A stretch of 64,000 bases of DNA from Megaleporinus macrocephalus (taxonomy: Eukaryota; Chordata; Actinopteri; Characiformes; Anostomidae), in assembly GCA_021613375.1 (NCBI GenBank), contig CM038716.1, positions 6,942,394 to 7,006,393 on the forward strand, written 5' to 3'. Below are positions 10,600 through 23,244 of this stretch, piece by piece; the first letter of the stretch is position 1; the number at the start of each line of letters is the position of its first letter. Under the pieces are notes generated by a model, which was not told where the DNA came from, did no database searches, and was given only the letters and a program-made list of their open reading frames with translations. Made by a program: the position numbers and the translations under genes.

Positions 10600-11304
10600 T
10601 TTGCTTATTTACTTGTCCATAAAAATGTAAAACATTATGCAAGACGTAGCTACTTCAGCCCAAACTGAAAAAACACTGATTTAGTTGCACGAAATCTATT
10701 TCTGATATTTCTGATCTTATAAAAAAAAAAGTTTTATTTAGAAACTCTCAGGACGTCTGATGTGGCAACAAGTACCATTTCAAGGCCTGAAATGAGTCCA
10801 AAAAAAACACACAACGCTTGTACTCTGAAAACTTTCTGATTGTTTAAATAAAGACCAGCTGCTGCTGCTGTTCCAGAACTTCCTCAGTACAGTTTTAGCT
10901 TTTGGGCTAAATTACATCCAGGAACCAGCTTATTATTCTCGTAACTTACGTCTAACATAGAAATAAACAGATAGATTACTGATTAAATCCATATCAGAGT
11001 CCTGTAATTTCAACATCATCATCAAAACACTCTATCTACACAGTATTACTGCACCTCTAGTGTTGAACTGTTTCTGACTTTAGGAACATCATAATAAGCT
11101 CTAAAATGGACTGCTTCCATACTGCCCAGTGTGCGAAAGAAGAATGGCTAGTATGTCCAAATACAAAGTATTCATTAAGTATTCATGAAGTATTCTTTAA
11201 GCAGTATGCAAAAACACTGTTGTGTGTATTTAGGATGAGTGTGTATTTAGGATACATGACAAAAAAGCAGATCTAAAATAAAGTCTGAATGGAGTTTTTA
11301 ATGA
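10600..11304. other. Leader intron remnant of copy A
   Basis: This DNA matches, in reverse, the leader intron of copy C (about 18080-18500), including a run of gct repeats at 10860 that pairs with cagcagcagcagctgg at 18430. It places A in the minus direction and shows that only the promoter and leader exon are missing. No coding sequence seen. Confidence 0.65.
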
Positions 11305-13363
11305 ATGTTACTGGAAAAAACACATTTTAAAAGCATGTTTTGGTTTTTGTTTGTTGTTAGCAACGGGCTCTGGTTGTCAGGTGGTCTTTAAGTTTAAGGT
11401 TCATGTTGGGATGCCTGTTCAGAAATATCCTGCAGCCAGCAGCTTCACTGACCCGAGCTCTCGCCCCAGCTTTAAATACGAGCTCCGTGATGAGAGCAAT
11501 GATTAGCAAAACTTACTACAATAAAAACGGCTTTTGGATAATGTGTTGTTATGGTTACAGACTAGGAGGGTTTGGGTTAGCTAACGTTTATATTAACTTT
11601 AGTCAGAAAGCACTTTCTGGCCACATCCCAAACTGCACACCAGGTGCGTAGCTAGCCCTAGTTTAGATTTTAGCATCCCTAAAGATTATAGTAAAAAAAA
11701 GTATTTTTTCTTTTAACGTTAATTTGTCTCTGACAAGCTGGAAATGGTAAACCCATAGAGAGTTTATGATTAAACTAATTATTTTAACAATGAAAATACA
11801 GCAATCATACAACATGGTATGATCCAAATTCTCTTTTCGCCTCCCGCGATCACATGGTGTCAGTGTTTTATCTGACTGGTGTCGTGTGTCTAGTAAATTT
11901 AGTAAAATAGTATTTTTGTACTTTATCTCTCAGAACCAACACATTACAGTGATTATCAGCAGTCCATATTTTTGATTCACTCTTTATTCTGTTATTGTTA
12001 GCTAGGAGTGACTATCTGAGGGTGTATTTTAGTTTAGCAGGCTAATGCTAATGCTAGGTGGTCTGTTTACTGTTTATAAAGGAGAGAGAAGCTGTAGCTG
12101 CTGTGCTGTTGGTTAGTCTGTGTGTTATTAAAGCTAAGGTGTTAGAGTAGTGCTGTCTGTATGTGTATTAGATAATTAATGTTACAGAATGATAAGATAT
12201 GAAGAGATGATACTATAACAGAACTGTGTGTGTATTAGATAATTAATGTTACAGAATGATAAGATATGAAGAGTTGATACTATAACGTAATTGTGTGAGT
12301 GTGTGGTGAGCAGGTCAGCTATAGATATTCAATTCTTATATTAAAGTAAGGCCAACATGGTCTTGATCATATGCTCAGAATCTGTTGATTGTCGTAATAA
12401 TATTGATAACTGATTATTAGAATGGGTGTGTCTGATCTAAATTATTCTAATTATTCTGTCATGACACACTTACCCAAGTCTCATGCTCTGAATTTCTCTC
12501 ATTCTTATCTGGTCACCCTTTAGCCCACAGAAGCTCAATATTAATTAAAAAATCAGAAAAAACTAATATGGATGTATATATTTCTCTTTTAAATAAAAAA
12601 ACAAATATATCCTTTATTATATTTTACTTTTAATAAAATGTCTTTTTAACAAAATAAAATGTAGCTTTGTGAACTACGTTTTTTTGGTGTCTTTCCCCGA
12701 CACTGATTTCAGATTGACAGTCCGAAATGACTTTAAAATGTAGTTTTTTATTATGAGCTGTACTTATTTGGGTGCTCAGCTAAACATCTAAGCCTACAAT
12801 GACTGCAGACTACTAATACACTAAATACATAACAAATAAATATATAATAAATCAAATAAATAAATTAATGAATAAATAAAATGACACCAGCGTTAGAAGT
12901 GCTGTCAGTAGTGCAGTATGTAATGTTCCAGAGGGTGCTGTTTGGGACACAGCCTTACTGTCTAACATTAATGTTAGTCTTGTCTAGTCAGGAAACCTTA
13001 ACATACATTTATTATCATTTCATTTCAGCATTATGCCACCAAAGAAAATAATAATTGTTTTGGTTATATATGTATATAATCCAGACATTGCATGTAAAGT
13101 TTTCTGACAGCAGTAGCGTGTAATGTGGAGTATCTTTAGTTTAGTTTGTAAAATGATCTTTAATTTGATTTATCTAATAATAAACAGAAGTACAGAAAAT
13201 GTTGTATTTAGTTTATTTATTAGTAATTTTCTGTAATTCCACAAAATTCAAAGTTCTACGTCACTATACATACAGTGATTTACTACCTTACCTACAGTGT
13301 CAGCTAATAGGTAATATTTAGGGGATAGGGTGGGCTTTGATTCATATTAGCAAATGTGCCCCC
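11305..13363 (+). repeat. Inverted repeat, left copy (transposon-like)
   Basis: About 2 kb of AT-rich DNA. Its ends match, in reverse, the repeat at 23245-23880 (for example tcaggtggtctttaagttta near 11380, and tactaccttacctacagt near 13280 with tgggctttgattcatattag near 13330). An open frame at 11403-11651 resembles nothing I know. The middle (11.7-13.2 kb) is not in the right copy and holds a local direct repeat (about 12165-12285). I take it as a non-autonomous transposon. The pair bounds the likely inversion. Confidence 0.75.
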
Positions 13364-13370
13364 CTGATTG

Positions 13371-13862
13371 TTGGCATCAATAATCCCCTCCGCATGTTTG
13401 TTGCTACCTTTTCGTGCATGTTGACCCCGTGTCCACCAGAGCAGTCCAATACTGAGGTTTGCACCACCACAATCACTGTTTGTTTGCAGACTGCTGTTGT
13501 TTTCGGCTAGGCCAGCTTTCTTCCTCAGCTTTACCGTAACTGATCAGCCCTAGCCTTCTTGAGTAACTGGATCCTACAGCATCGCCCCTGCCCTCGACAT
13601 GCTCCGGATGCACAAGGGCCTGACAGCTTTCGTGTTGAGGCAGGTTAGGGAACATGACGTCAGTTCCACTCAGAAGAAGGAAAACAGCAGAGATCTGACG
13701 TACGCCCAATGTTTTCCTTCAGGTGGATGTCTTTATGTTTGGATTGGATATCAGGAATATTTTCCTCAATATTTTCCTCGTGAATGCTAAAGTAAAAGAG
13801 CCCAGTGTCAGTACTGTATATTCAATGACTGGGAAGTCGATGTTAAGTGCATGATCAATTAA
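13371..13862 (+). pseudogene. Secreted-protein family copy B, main-exon fragment
   Basis: From 13371 the sequence is intron of the family (the ttgttgctacc segment). It jumps at about 13569 into the middle of the main exon ([17 protein letters not shown] region). The reading runs with changes to a stop TAA at 13860-13862, after a C-M-I-N ending as in copy E. The front of the exon, with the acceptor and the PCVNNC motif, is deleted. The strand is + like copy C and unlike the rest. After the inversion proposed here is undone, it becomes the main exon of the orphan signal exon at 24275-24402. Confidence 0.85.
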
Positions 13863-13879
13863 CGCCGATAAGCGTCAAG

Positions 13880-14400
13880 CAGTTTCTTTATTTTTGTGCT
13901 TTAAAAAGTGAAAAAACACAAAACACAAGTGTTTGTAAAAGCACTAGGGATACATGTTCATGTACTTAACACCATACAGTTAAAGGTATATTTAAGCATA
14001 AAAATAATACTAATTAATTAGTCAAAACCTATACTTTAAAGTGTAAAAATAATATACAAGTTTTTAATTTATAGATATATTGTGTTAGGTTCACTTAAAG
14101 AAAACAGTTTTAAAACAGCTAAACTAGTAGGTCACTGAGATTGTACTTAAAAGATTGGGGTAGATAAATATAACTCATAAACTAAGGCTGGTGCAGTGGG
14201 CAGCACTGTCACCTCACAGCAAAATAAGTCTGGGTTTGATTCCCGGGTGGGTAACCAGAATCCTTTTGGTGTGGAATTCACATTATTCCATGTGTCTGTA
14301 CAGGTTTCTTAATGGGCATGTCTGTGTGAAGCTTAAAATATAAACAAAAAGACAGTTTACTTAATTTTTGATTCAGGATTGTGGACTGTCCAGTTTAAGA
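13880..14400. repeat. AAGTATACTT-rich repeat of unit B with SINE-like fragment
   Basis: Same repeat family that follows every gene of the array. A piece at about 14185-14330 reads ggtgcagtgggcagcactgt then a B-box-like gggtttgattccc, so it is a tRNA-derived SINE-like insert related to those at 56.6 and 59.45 kb. Confidence 0.6.
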
Positions 14401-15260
14401 CTGACAACTTCAAAATTTAAAAAAAGCCTTTAAGGCCCACAACTGAAAATGATATGTCCGTTATGCGCTGTCTTTTGGAGAGTTGGTGATATTGCAAAGT
14501 GGCAAGAAGTATTAAATGTAGTTTAGTTTACTCCCTCATTTAACATGGATATAACAGCGTAGCATAGCAACTGTAACTCACAATTATGCACAAGCACCAC
14601 AAGCACTGTGCACAAGCACACTGTGCACAAGCACTGTGCTTAATGTTCGTAGCACTAATTTACCACAGCTGTCCAAAGTAAAAAAAAAAAAATACAATAT
14701 AGATACTAATACAATGACAGACAAGTATGTCAACACAAGAAACCTAAAGAAGTTTCTCTTAACAGCTTAATTTTTTTTAACTCAATGGGTAATAATTTCA
14801 AACTGTTGCTACTTTAACAGAGAAGGCTGATTATCCAAACAAGGTTTTGCACATTGCAATATGACAACTGCCTTCCATTACAGCCTGTGTGCTAACTCTA
14901 CTGGAATACTGTTGTCTTGAGGCATGTGGGGAGCGTTATATTTCTCGAACACGTGGCAGTGATGCAACAGTATAGATATAAAAATATCATGGTCTACATG
15001 TAGAGTAGGGATGTATTACATAGTTAATATTTTCAATATAAAGCAATTTGAATTCACTTTTTTGCAAACATAATTCACCTGTTTAATAAATTTCAGGCAT
15101 AAATCTAAAATGAAGGATGGACTTTTCTCCATTGACCCTTACACATTGTCACTGTATGCCATGTTCTAAAAACTGGAATTTAGCAAATTTGGATATCAGC
15201 ACCTCTTTAACTCTATCAAAAACCTTTTTAACGTCTAATAAAACTACTTCCTTAATAAGA
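14400..15260 (-). mobile_element. LINE relic of unit B (3' part)
   Basis: Matches in reverse the LINE relic of units G and D (28.64-29.8 and 37.7-38.6 kb): the taacagagaaggctgattatcc segment near 14817 and a catctttaac-like end of RT near 15200. No open frame is left. Confidence 0.6.
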
Positions 15261-16380
15261 CCTTTTATTTCTCCATTTGCTCTCTGTAGGGTTTAGGTGT
15301 GTTGTTAACTAAATAGCTCTGCTAGCATTTATTCCAGTATTATGCAGCCCAGCTCACACAGAACACAATGCAGATTACCTGTTAACAGATGTGCAGTTGG
15401 CCAACATTAACACTACAGAAGCTCATACACACCAGTTACTCAACAACCAGCGGTGGAATAGTTGTATCATTCTAGAGAAATGTCTGTGGATACAAGAGCT
15501 GAAAACCTCTCAGGCGGAGCTGGTTCGGTAATAAATGAATGCATAATCGTGCTGCTTGTCTCAGCCAGCAGCCCCTGAAGGTCCTATTGTGTGACTCTCA
15601 CTAGTCTCAACAAGAACTTTCCTACTACAGGACTTAAAGGCAGTTATGTTTTCAGTTAGCTTTGGCTTCCCCTCATTCACCCAGCTCACATCCTACAGTA
15701 ACTCCTTTAATTCTCTCCATCTGTGACTCATTCTGTTGTTCCGGGATTTAAGCACATTCTATGAATTCCTGTCCTGCCTTTTTGGGAGTCTGCGTATATA
15801 ACATATGTCTTTGTGACGTCACAGCACTCTCTCTGTTGAGGTTTGCTTTGATCCAGGTGTGTGTTTCGTAATTTTAAAAGATCCATATTGTGGAACCGCA
15901 AACCCCTCACTTTTCTAGGAGAACATAAAGCTTACTACTTTATCTATATAGATACACTAAGATAAACACTAAGCAGCCCATTTTCAATTAATTCTTTCTG
16001 TGCTCATTTACATGTATTAGTCTATTCAGTTAATAGCAGATTAGCCCCACACACTCCTATTTAAACAATATGCTTTTTGATTGAGACACAACATAGGACA
16101 GCCAATCAGAAAAGATCTCCATTACATATAGCGTTGCTCAAAAGCACACTAACAAGAACAGCCTGTTTAATTATAAAGGGTAAAAGAAATTGATCATGTA
16201 CAATATATTCTAACTGTTTTGGGTACTTAAAGTACAGTCATCAGAATAGAGTTACTTGATTAATGAGAAAACAACGTTACTTGATTGTTGAAGTAGTAAC
16301 TCCTACAGAAATGTGACCTAAAATATGATCATAATTTCATTTAACTATAGAGTAGACCCAATTAATTAAACAACACAACC
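15260..16380. other. Unit spacer, no gene seen
   Basis: The segment at 15300-15900 pairs in reverse with 37140-37690 (shared aacagatgtgcagttggcca). It holds short open frames on both strands but no coding signal. The rest is AT-rich. Confidence 0.5.
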
Positions 16381-16399
16381 AGCTGTAGTGCGTTTCATT

Positions 16400-17260
16400 A
16401 GTTTACTAATGAAACACTCCCTTGAGCAGCAATGACTTCATTACTGATTAGTCCTGCACACTGACTTGCAGGAATCTTAACCTTCTTACAGATTTGCTTC
16501 AACTGTGTTGATGGTCTTTCTTGAAGAAACACCACCCATTAGGTTATGCCTCAAAATTTCTACTGAATTGAGATCTGGATTTAGACGTTCCAAAATGCAG
16601 CACTTCTTCTGCTTTAACCATTCTTTGGTGTTTGGTGTTTTCACAGCCATTTTCTTTCTGCGAGACATTCCTTCTGTTGAGATTCAGAAGAAAGATGGAT
16701 GCTGTACCATTGTCCTGTATAGTTTCTTGATATAGTCCAGAATTCCCAGCTCTGTCAAATAATGCCTAGCTGCCCTGATCCAAAACAGCCTGATCCATAA
16801 AACGGCCATCACCATGTTTCAAAGTTTTGATAAAATTCTTATTATGGAATGCAGTGTTAGGTTCTGCCAAATATAATATATCTTATTGAAGCTATAAAGA
16901 ATGAATATTGTATTATCTGTCCATGTAACTTTAAGTCTTGTGGTGGTCTTTAGAAAACTTAAACAGGCCATTCTCCACGCCATCATTTCATATGCACTAT
17001 TACTGGTCAGTGTTTAGCTTGATGGTGAAGGTTAGGGTCAACCACACTCCCACCTAAATGCCATCTCTCAACTATACCAAACTGATGATTCTAGAGGTTC
17101 ATTTACTTTTGCCCAACAAGGCATTTACTGCTGGATCAATTTGTTCAATAAAAATTTGTTTTGGGTTCATTTTGTCTTTTGTCATGAGTTAAATGAAGAT
17201 CTAGTCATGTTTCAGATCACATGTATGTAAACTTTCAAGCAGCACTGTACTTTAAAATCA
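16400..17260. mobile_element. DNA-transposon relic upstream of copy C promoter
   Basis: The stretch ends at 17250 in tttcaagcagcactgtac, which is the inverse of the terminal cagtgctgcttgaaagttt seen at 49887 and 36770. Inside are pieces reading aacggccatcaccatgtttc and ccattctccacgccatcatt, typical of decayed Tc1-group transposase read in reverse. The same relic lies at 22490-23220, 36765-37010 and 49885-50560, always just upstream of where the gene promoter lies or should lie. Confidence 0.6.
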
Positions 17261-17510
17261 CCCAGGTTTCACAGAGCATGGAGACCACTTGGTGTGCTGA
17301 ATACAACATATGAATCTGTGAGTCACATTTAGGTTTGTTTATTTACTGGACATAATATCTTATGTCAAAAAAGCTTTCTGTAGAAGTTTTCAGAACATCT
17401 GGTGAATATTTTCTTACTTTGTCACAGCTTACTGAAACTGAAACCTTTTCCTGGCCAGCTTATAGTAATTACGTTTTCACTGTTAGGTGGAAGTGGGTGG
17501 GTCTGTACTG

Positions 17511-17612
17511 GATATAAATCTGCACCAGATTCTCCTCTGCAGCACATTCTGCTGAGAAACTTCAGCTCTTCATCATCTGCTCTGAGAACCTCCTCACGCT
17601 CCTTCAGCCATG
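17511..17612 (+). promoter_or_regulatory. TATA promoter and leader exon of copy C
   Basis: A TATA box (gatataaatc, 17511-17520) is followed by about 90 bp of conserved leader and then ccATG directly against the donor gtaagat at 17613. The same block is found for copy D (minus, 36315-36420) and copy E (minus, 49520-49622). Conservation of TATA, leader and donor across units supports it as the true start. Transcription start is placed near 17540 only by distance from TATA. Confidence 0.8.
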
Positions 17613-20600
17613 GTAAGATACAAACTCAATTTCATCTTTTTATATTTAATGTTCTTCTGCTGGAGTACATTTACTGCCATTCGTTTGTAAGCTATAGTAA
17701 ATCCTGTGTAATTATAGACTTAGTAGTGCTCATAAGAACAATGTGCTGTAAGATAGAAGATACAGAAGAACAGATATTCTGAAGTGTTTTTAAACGTGAA
17801 GTCTTTTATTTGTTTTATTTCTTTTATCATGTTTGTCTCCACTTTCTTTCCTTTTTAAAAACTATTTTCCATTTATGTTTGCACATGTTAGTTTCCTTCA
17901 CTTACTTAGTACGTACTTACTTAGACACTGCATACTACACTGGACACAGTGGTCACTGCTGGTCCAGTAAAGCAGTCAAGCTCTATCAGTATACGAGTGT
18001 TTAGCATCCACACAACCTCGGACGCACTACAGCCACCTTATCAACATCCTTCAACACACAACGTCACACCACCACTATATACATCCTGCTATTTATTAAA
18101 AACTCCATTCAGACTTTATTTTACTTAATGAATACTTTGTATTTGGACATACTAGCCATTCTTCTTTCGCACACTGGGCAGTATGGAAGCAGTCAATTTT
18201 AGAGCTTATTATGATGTTCCTAAAGTCAGAAACAGTACAACACTAGAGGTAAAACTGTGTAGATAGAGTGTTTTGATGATGATGTTGAAATTACAGGACT
18301 CTGATATGGATTATATCAGTAATTTATCTGTTTATTTCTATGTTAGACGTAAGGTACGAGAATAATAAGTTGGTTCCTGGATGTAATTTAGCCCAAAAGC
18401 TAAAACTGTACAGAGTAAGTTCTGGAACAGCAGCAGCAGCTGGTCTTTATTTGAACAATCAGAATGTTTTCAGAGTACAAGCGTTGTGTGTTTTTTTTGG
18501 ACTCATGTTGCGTTCACATGTTTGCGGTAATTGATGGAATAAACCAGATGTTGATTTCTTGGAGGTGCCTTGGACTCCAAATGGCTCATTGCTGAATTCA
18601 AAATGAAGAGAAATAAAAGAGAGAAATTAGAGGTTGTAGACCTACCCACTCGCCCCTAACAGCAAACAGGTAATTACTGTAAGCTGGCCTGAAAAAGGTA
18701 CTTGTTCAGTTTTAGTTTCAGTAAGCTGTGACAAAGTAAGAAAATATACACCAGCTGTCCTGAGAACTTCTAAAGAAAATTTCTTATTCTTTTTTTTAAT
18801 GATAACATATCAGAAATAGACTTTATGCAACTAAATCAGTGTTACTTTCAGTTTGTGCTGAAGCAGCTACGTCTTGCATAATGTATTACGTTTTTATGGA
18901 CAAGTAAATAAACAAACACATAGACATAGATATTCCAAAGTGCAGTATTTCTGCTTTAAACATTCTCTGGTGGAAACCAGGCACTGCTCATCACCTGACC
19001 AATACCATACCTACAGTGAAGCATGGTGGTGGCAGCATCATACTGTGGGGTTGATTTTTGGCAGCAGGAACTGGGTCGAGGGACAGATGAATGCAGCAAT
19101 GTAGAGACATCCTTGAAGAAAAGCTGCTTTAGATCTTCCAACAGAACAATGACCCTAAGCACACAGCCAAGATAACAAAAGAGTGGCTTCGGGACCAGTC
19201 AACTCTGTGAATGTTCTTGAGTGACCCAGCCAGATCCATTTTAAAATAAGACTGCATAATAAAACATGGAAAAAGGGCTGGTGGGGTGTGTAAGTGTGTG
19301 TTGTATTGGTAGGAGTAGATCAGAGACACCGGTGCTGCTTGAGTTTAGAATGCTATAGCTGATCAGTGTATATATATATATACTTAGTATTTTGTGTTTT
19401 GGTCAGATGTGTTCCGGAGTGCTGGCTGGACTCTTCCTGGTCTCCCTGCTTTCTCCTGCAGTCGAAGCTGACAGCGGGCCTAATGTTGAGAATCTCCAAG
19501 AGATCATCAGTTTTCTCAACAACAAGTAAGATATAGAATTTAATAGCCACATTTAATGTTGAATTATGTATAAAATATTGATGTGTGTATCTAACTACAT
19601 CAGGTTAAGATACTTGTTTTTTACAACAGGATTGTTCTGTTTATCAACTACAACAAGAACATGATATGACAGGCTGATCAGGTCAGCAGGAATTAATGCA
19701 GAATGAAGACAGAGAACTAATCATAACTCATAAAAGTTAAATATCCTATTTGAGGCATATAAATATAGTAACTCTCTTCTCTTCACTCCAACAACAGAAA
19801 TTACTCAAGAAAAGACAAGAAACTAAAAGCTAACATAAAAGCGAGGTAGCTAACCAGCCATCTAGATGCCTTAAGTCACTTTGGCTATTTTCTTTAAATG
19901 TGATGTCCATTTTCCTACTGAATAAAAATAGCATCACTGTTTTCTTTATGATTTCTTTAAAAGTTACACTAATACTAGATTACAATTAAATATAGGGTTT
20001 ATGTGAGTTGTACATCATTTGTTCTGTTTTTAATTATATTTTGCACAGCGTCCCAACTTCTTTGATTACAGGGCTGCATATTGACCACAAAACTGGAAAA
20101 AATTTCTCTGATATTAACTTCAAAAAATATTTTCACTATCATGCTAACATAATACCACATTATTGTTAAAATATCACAGTAATATCACAAATCAGCAGGA
20201 CTGTAGTATTACAGAGGTAACCAGATGAACATACGTGTTGCATAAATGATGTTACTAATTAGTCACGGTCATTATGGTCTTTTCATTGAGATATTTTTAT
20301 TTATGTCATTTTCAGTTATTTAGATGGGGATCACTTTGCCGTGGCCATCAACATCCCAGCTCAATTGTGTTCCGCTGGTGTGAAACCTGATTGGACCTTC
20401 CTCCTAAATGATCCAGGATGGAAAGTGAAACATGCCATGAACAGCGCTGCTGGAGTTTACATTGGGCGGAGTCTAATCGGTGCCAAACTAAAAACAATCC
20501 CCGGAACAAATGGCTATCCCCCTGAGTACCTACTGATGATCCAGTCAAACCCACCCAACCCCATCTCCTACTATCCACTGCTGAAGAGGCTCCTGAATAA

Positions 20601-20994
20601 AGACAAACACGGCTGTGTTGTTTTCTACACCTACAGCTCTCCATGTGTAAACAACTGCTTAACACCTTATGGATCCTACAGCATCGATCCTGCTCTTGAA
20701 ATGCTCCGGATGCACAAGGGCCCAAAAGCTTTCGTGTTTAAGCAAGTTAGGAAACATGATTCCACTGAGAAGAAGGAAAACAACAGCAATCGGTGGAGCG
20801 CCCAATGTTTCCCTTCTGGTACAAGAGGTTACGTTACAGTACGATATCTGGACTATTTTTCTAAGCAGGAAGCAGAAATGAAAGGAGTGAATGCTAAAGT
20901 GCCGATATACCGCTGTGATAAAGCCCAGTGTCAATACTGTATATATAATGGCTGGGAAGTTGATATTAAGTGCATGATAAATACATGGCGATAA
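17543..20994 (+). CDS. Secreted-protein family copy C, intact; possible deaminase-like fold
   Basis: Exons: leader about 17543-17612 (coding only ATG, 17610-17612), signal exon 19407-19525, main exon 20316-20994. All junctions are GT/AG, and the exon sum (3+119+679 nt) gives an open frame of 266 codons. The protein starts [22 protein letters not shown], a clear signal peptide, so it should enter the secretory pathway. The main exon holds [37 protein letters not shown] and [11 protein letters not shown], and ends in a cysteine-rich tail ([11 protein letters not shown]). The strand-PC-x3-C piece resembles the zinc site of deaminase-fold proteins, but the His of HxE is not evident (PPE, or SYYP here where D and E have SHYP). 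I do not recognise the family and infer no activity. The last intron is short (790 bp) because the 1-kb block of other copies is absent. Confidence 0.75.
17620..18900. other. Leader intron of copy C, first part
   Basis: Matches the upstream DNA of copies A, D and E. An inverse copy of the promoter-flanking arm (agtttcagtaagctgtgaca near 18715) closes it, so the promoter lies inside inverted-repeat arms. A transposon-end-like tcatgttgcgttcacatgtt begins at about 18503. No coding sequence seen. Confidence 0.5.
18920..19270 (+). mobile_element. Tc1-like transposase relic, unit C
   Basis: Same fossil as at 9730-10130 but on the plus strand, in keeping with the reversed direction of unit C. It contains gaagcatggtggtggcagca and the later N-D-P-K-H-T-A-K reading near 19150. 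Frame breaks are present. Confidence 0.75.
19367..19382. repeat. Short (TA)n upstream of signal exon C
   Basis: Only about eight TA units, compared with about 30 in copies A and D at the same place, some 25 bp before the acceptor. Confidence 0.9.
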
Positions 20995-20999
20995 GCGTC

Positions 21000-21645
21000 A
21001 AGCTGTTTTTTAAATTTTTATGTTTTAAAATTAAAAAGACATAAAAAAACCCACAAGTGTTTGTAAAATCACTAGAGATACATGTTCATGCTTTTTTACC
21101 CTCTTGCAAAAAAGTAATTTGTATTTCTCAAGTATTTGTGTCTACTCAAATGTGCAATTAGCTACTTCTTTTAATCTTAACATAAGTGAGAATGCTTTTA
21201 GTTTACTTATGTACTTATCAATGAAATTCTGAACACAGTTATATATAACTATAAGTATACATGGCTTATATTGTCTATCACACAGAAAAGTCTATTTGTA
21301 CTTTACTTGTACTTCATATTTTGATTAAGACATAATGAGGCATATTTATGTAAAAAGGCATCCAGTACAATATTTATTCCAGTACAAAAGATATAAACTA
21401 GTTGTGTACTCAAAGTTCACTACTCTTACAGTATACTTAAAGTTTACTTTCATAAACTAAAAAGTGGCTAATCTAATCCCTAGAAGTATTTAAATATTAC
21501 ATATACAAGTATATTATTAGTACATTCATATTAGTATACTTACTACATAAAGTACACTTAGGAAATGTACTTAAACTAAGTAAACTAAATGTAAACTAAG
21601 TTTGTGGATTGTGGATTGTCAAGTTTAAGACTCACAACTTTAAAA
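21000..21645. repeat. AAGTATACTT-rich repeat, unit C
   Basis: Begins with the end sequence accctcttgcaaaaaagtaa about 90 bp after the stop codon of copy C and carries the same motifs as the other units, in reverse direction. Confidence 0.7.
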
Positions 21646-22490
21646 TAAAAACAAAGCCATTAAGGCCCACAACTGAAAATGATATGTTCTCTATGCGCCC
21701 TCCTTTGGAGAGTTGGTGATATTGCAAAGTGGCAAGAAGTATTAAATGTAGTTCAGTTTACTCATTCATTTAACAATGTAGCAACTGTAACTCACAATTA
21801 TGGAAGGCTTTGATCAACACAAGAAACCTAAAGAAGTTTCTGTAAAACTGTTCTTTTTTTAACTCAATGGGTAATAATTTCAAACTGTTGCTACTTTAAC
21901 AGAGAAGGCTGATTATCCAAACAAGGTTTTGCACATTCCAATATGACAACTGCCTTCGATTACAGCCTGTGTGCTAACTCTACTGGAATACTGTTGTCTT
22001 GAGGCATGTGGGGAGCGTGGCCATATATAAATTTTACAAAGAGCTTCCAGAGTTCATCATATTATATTTCTCTAACACGTGGCAGTGATGCAATAGTATA
22101 GGTATAAAAAATATCATGGTCTACATGTAGAGTTGGGATGTATTAAATAGTTAATATTTTCAATATAAAGCAATTTGATTTCACTTTTTTGCAAACATTT
22201 TTTTGTTTTTACTATTATTGTTTCATTTTTGCATAATTAATATATTGAAAAACAATGTTTTTTTCACATTCACAGTGTTAAGTGAGAAGACCCAAGCCAC
22301 TGCAATACAGGGTGTAATGATTCAGTAAGCTGGTTTCCAGCCTTACTAGCTGTTCTAGCAGATGTATAGATTACTGTATCATACTGTACCCTATTAGCAT
22401 GAAGGGTGGACTTTTCTTCATTAACCCTTACACATTGTCACTGTATGGCATGTTCTAAAAACTGGTATTTAGCAAATGTGGATATCAGCA
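21645..22490 (-). mobile_element. LINE relic, unit C/A border
   Basis: Matches in reverse the LINE relics at 28.64-29.8 and 37.7-38.6 kb (for example gagaaggctgattatccaaa near 21901, and ttcagtaagctggtttccag near 22321). No open frame is left. Confidence 0.65.
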
Positions 22491-23225
22491 CCTCATTAAC
22501 TCTATCAATCTGAGATTCAGAAGAAAGATGGATGCTGTACCATTGTCCTGTATAGTTTCTTGATATAGTCCAGAATTCCCAGCTCTGTCAAATGATGCCA
22601 AGCTGCCCTGATCCAAAACAGCCTGATCCATGAAACGGCCATCACCATGTTTCAAAGTTGGGATAAATTTCTTATTATGGAATGCAGTGTTAGGTTCTGC
22701 CAAATATAATTTATCTTATTTAAGCTATAAAGAATGAATATTGTATTATCTGTCCATGTAACTTTAAGTCTTATGGTGGTCTTTAGAAAACTTAAACAGG
22801 CCATTCTCCACGCCATCATTTCATATGTACTATTACTGGTCAGTGTTTGCCTAGTTGTGCACTCATGAACACTGACATTAGCCAGAGTAAGACAGGCCAC
22901 TAGATTTTTATGTTAACCTGAGGTTCTTTGTGGTCTCCCAGGATATTATATTGTTTATCTGTTCTACAGTGCAATGGTAGTCCAAACTGCACCCTCTTTG
23001 AATCAGAATTCTGATCTGACTGAGACAGGCACATGGGTGTGGTAAAGATCAGACCTTGATGGTGAAGGCTCAAGTTGATGTTTTTAAACAGGGCAGGGTC
23101 AACCACACTCCCACCTAAATACCTTCTCTCAACTACACCAAACTGATGATTCTAGAGGTTCACATACGTTTGCTTAACAAGACATTTACTGTTGGATCAA
23201 CTTGTTCAATAAACAGAGCATGGAG
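22490..23225. mobile_element. DNA-transposon relic ahead of a lost promoter
   Basis: The same relic as at 16.7-17.25 kb, in the same direction. There it is followed within about 260 bp by the TATA promoter. Here the inverted repeat starts at about 23245 and the promoter is gone. Its place suggests that it once lay upstream of copy A. Confidence 0.6.
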
Positions 23226-23244
23226 ACACTCTGTGTGCTAAATA

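Noticed and set aside
11403..11651. 82-codon open frame in the left inverted repeat
   Set aside because: No known motif, and the right copy of the repeat does not keep the frame.
17402..17782. 126-codon open frame on + at the copy C promoter
   Set aside because: It runs through the TATA box, the leader and the splice donor. It is an accident of the promoter region, as is the frame at 36238-36522.
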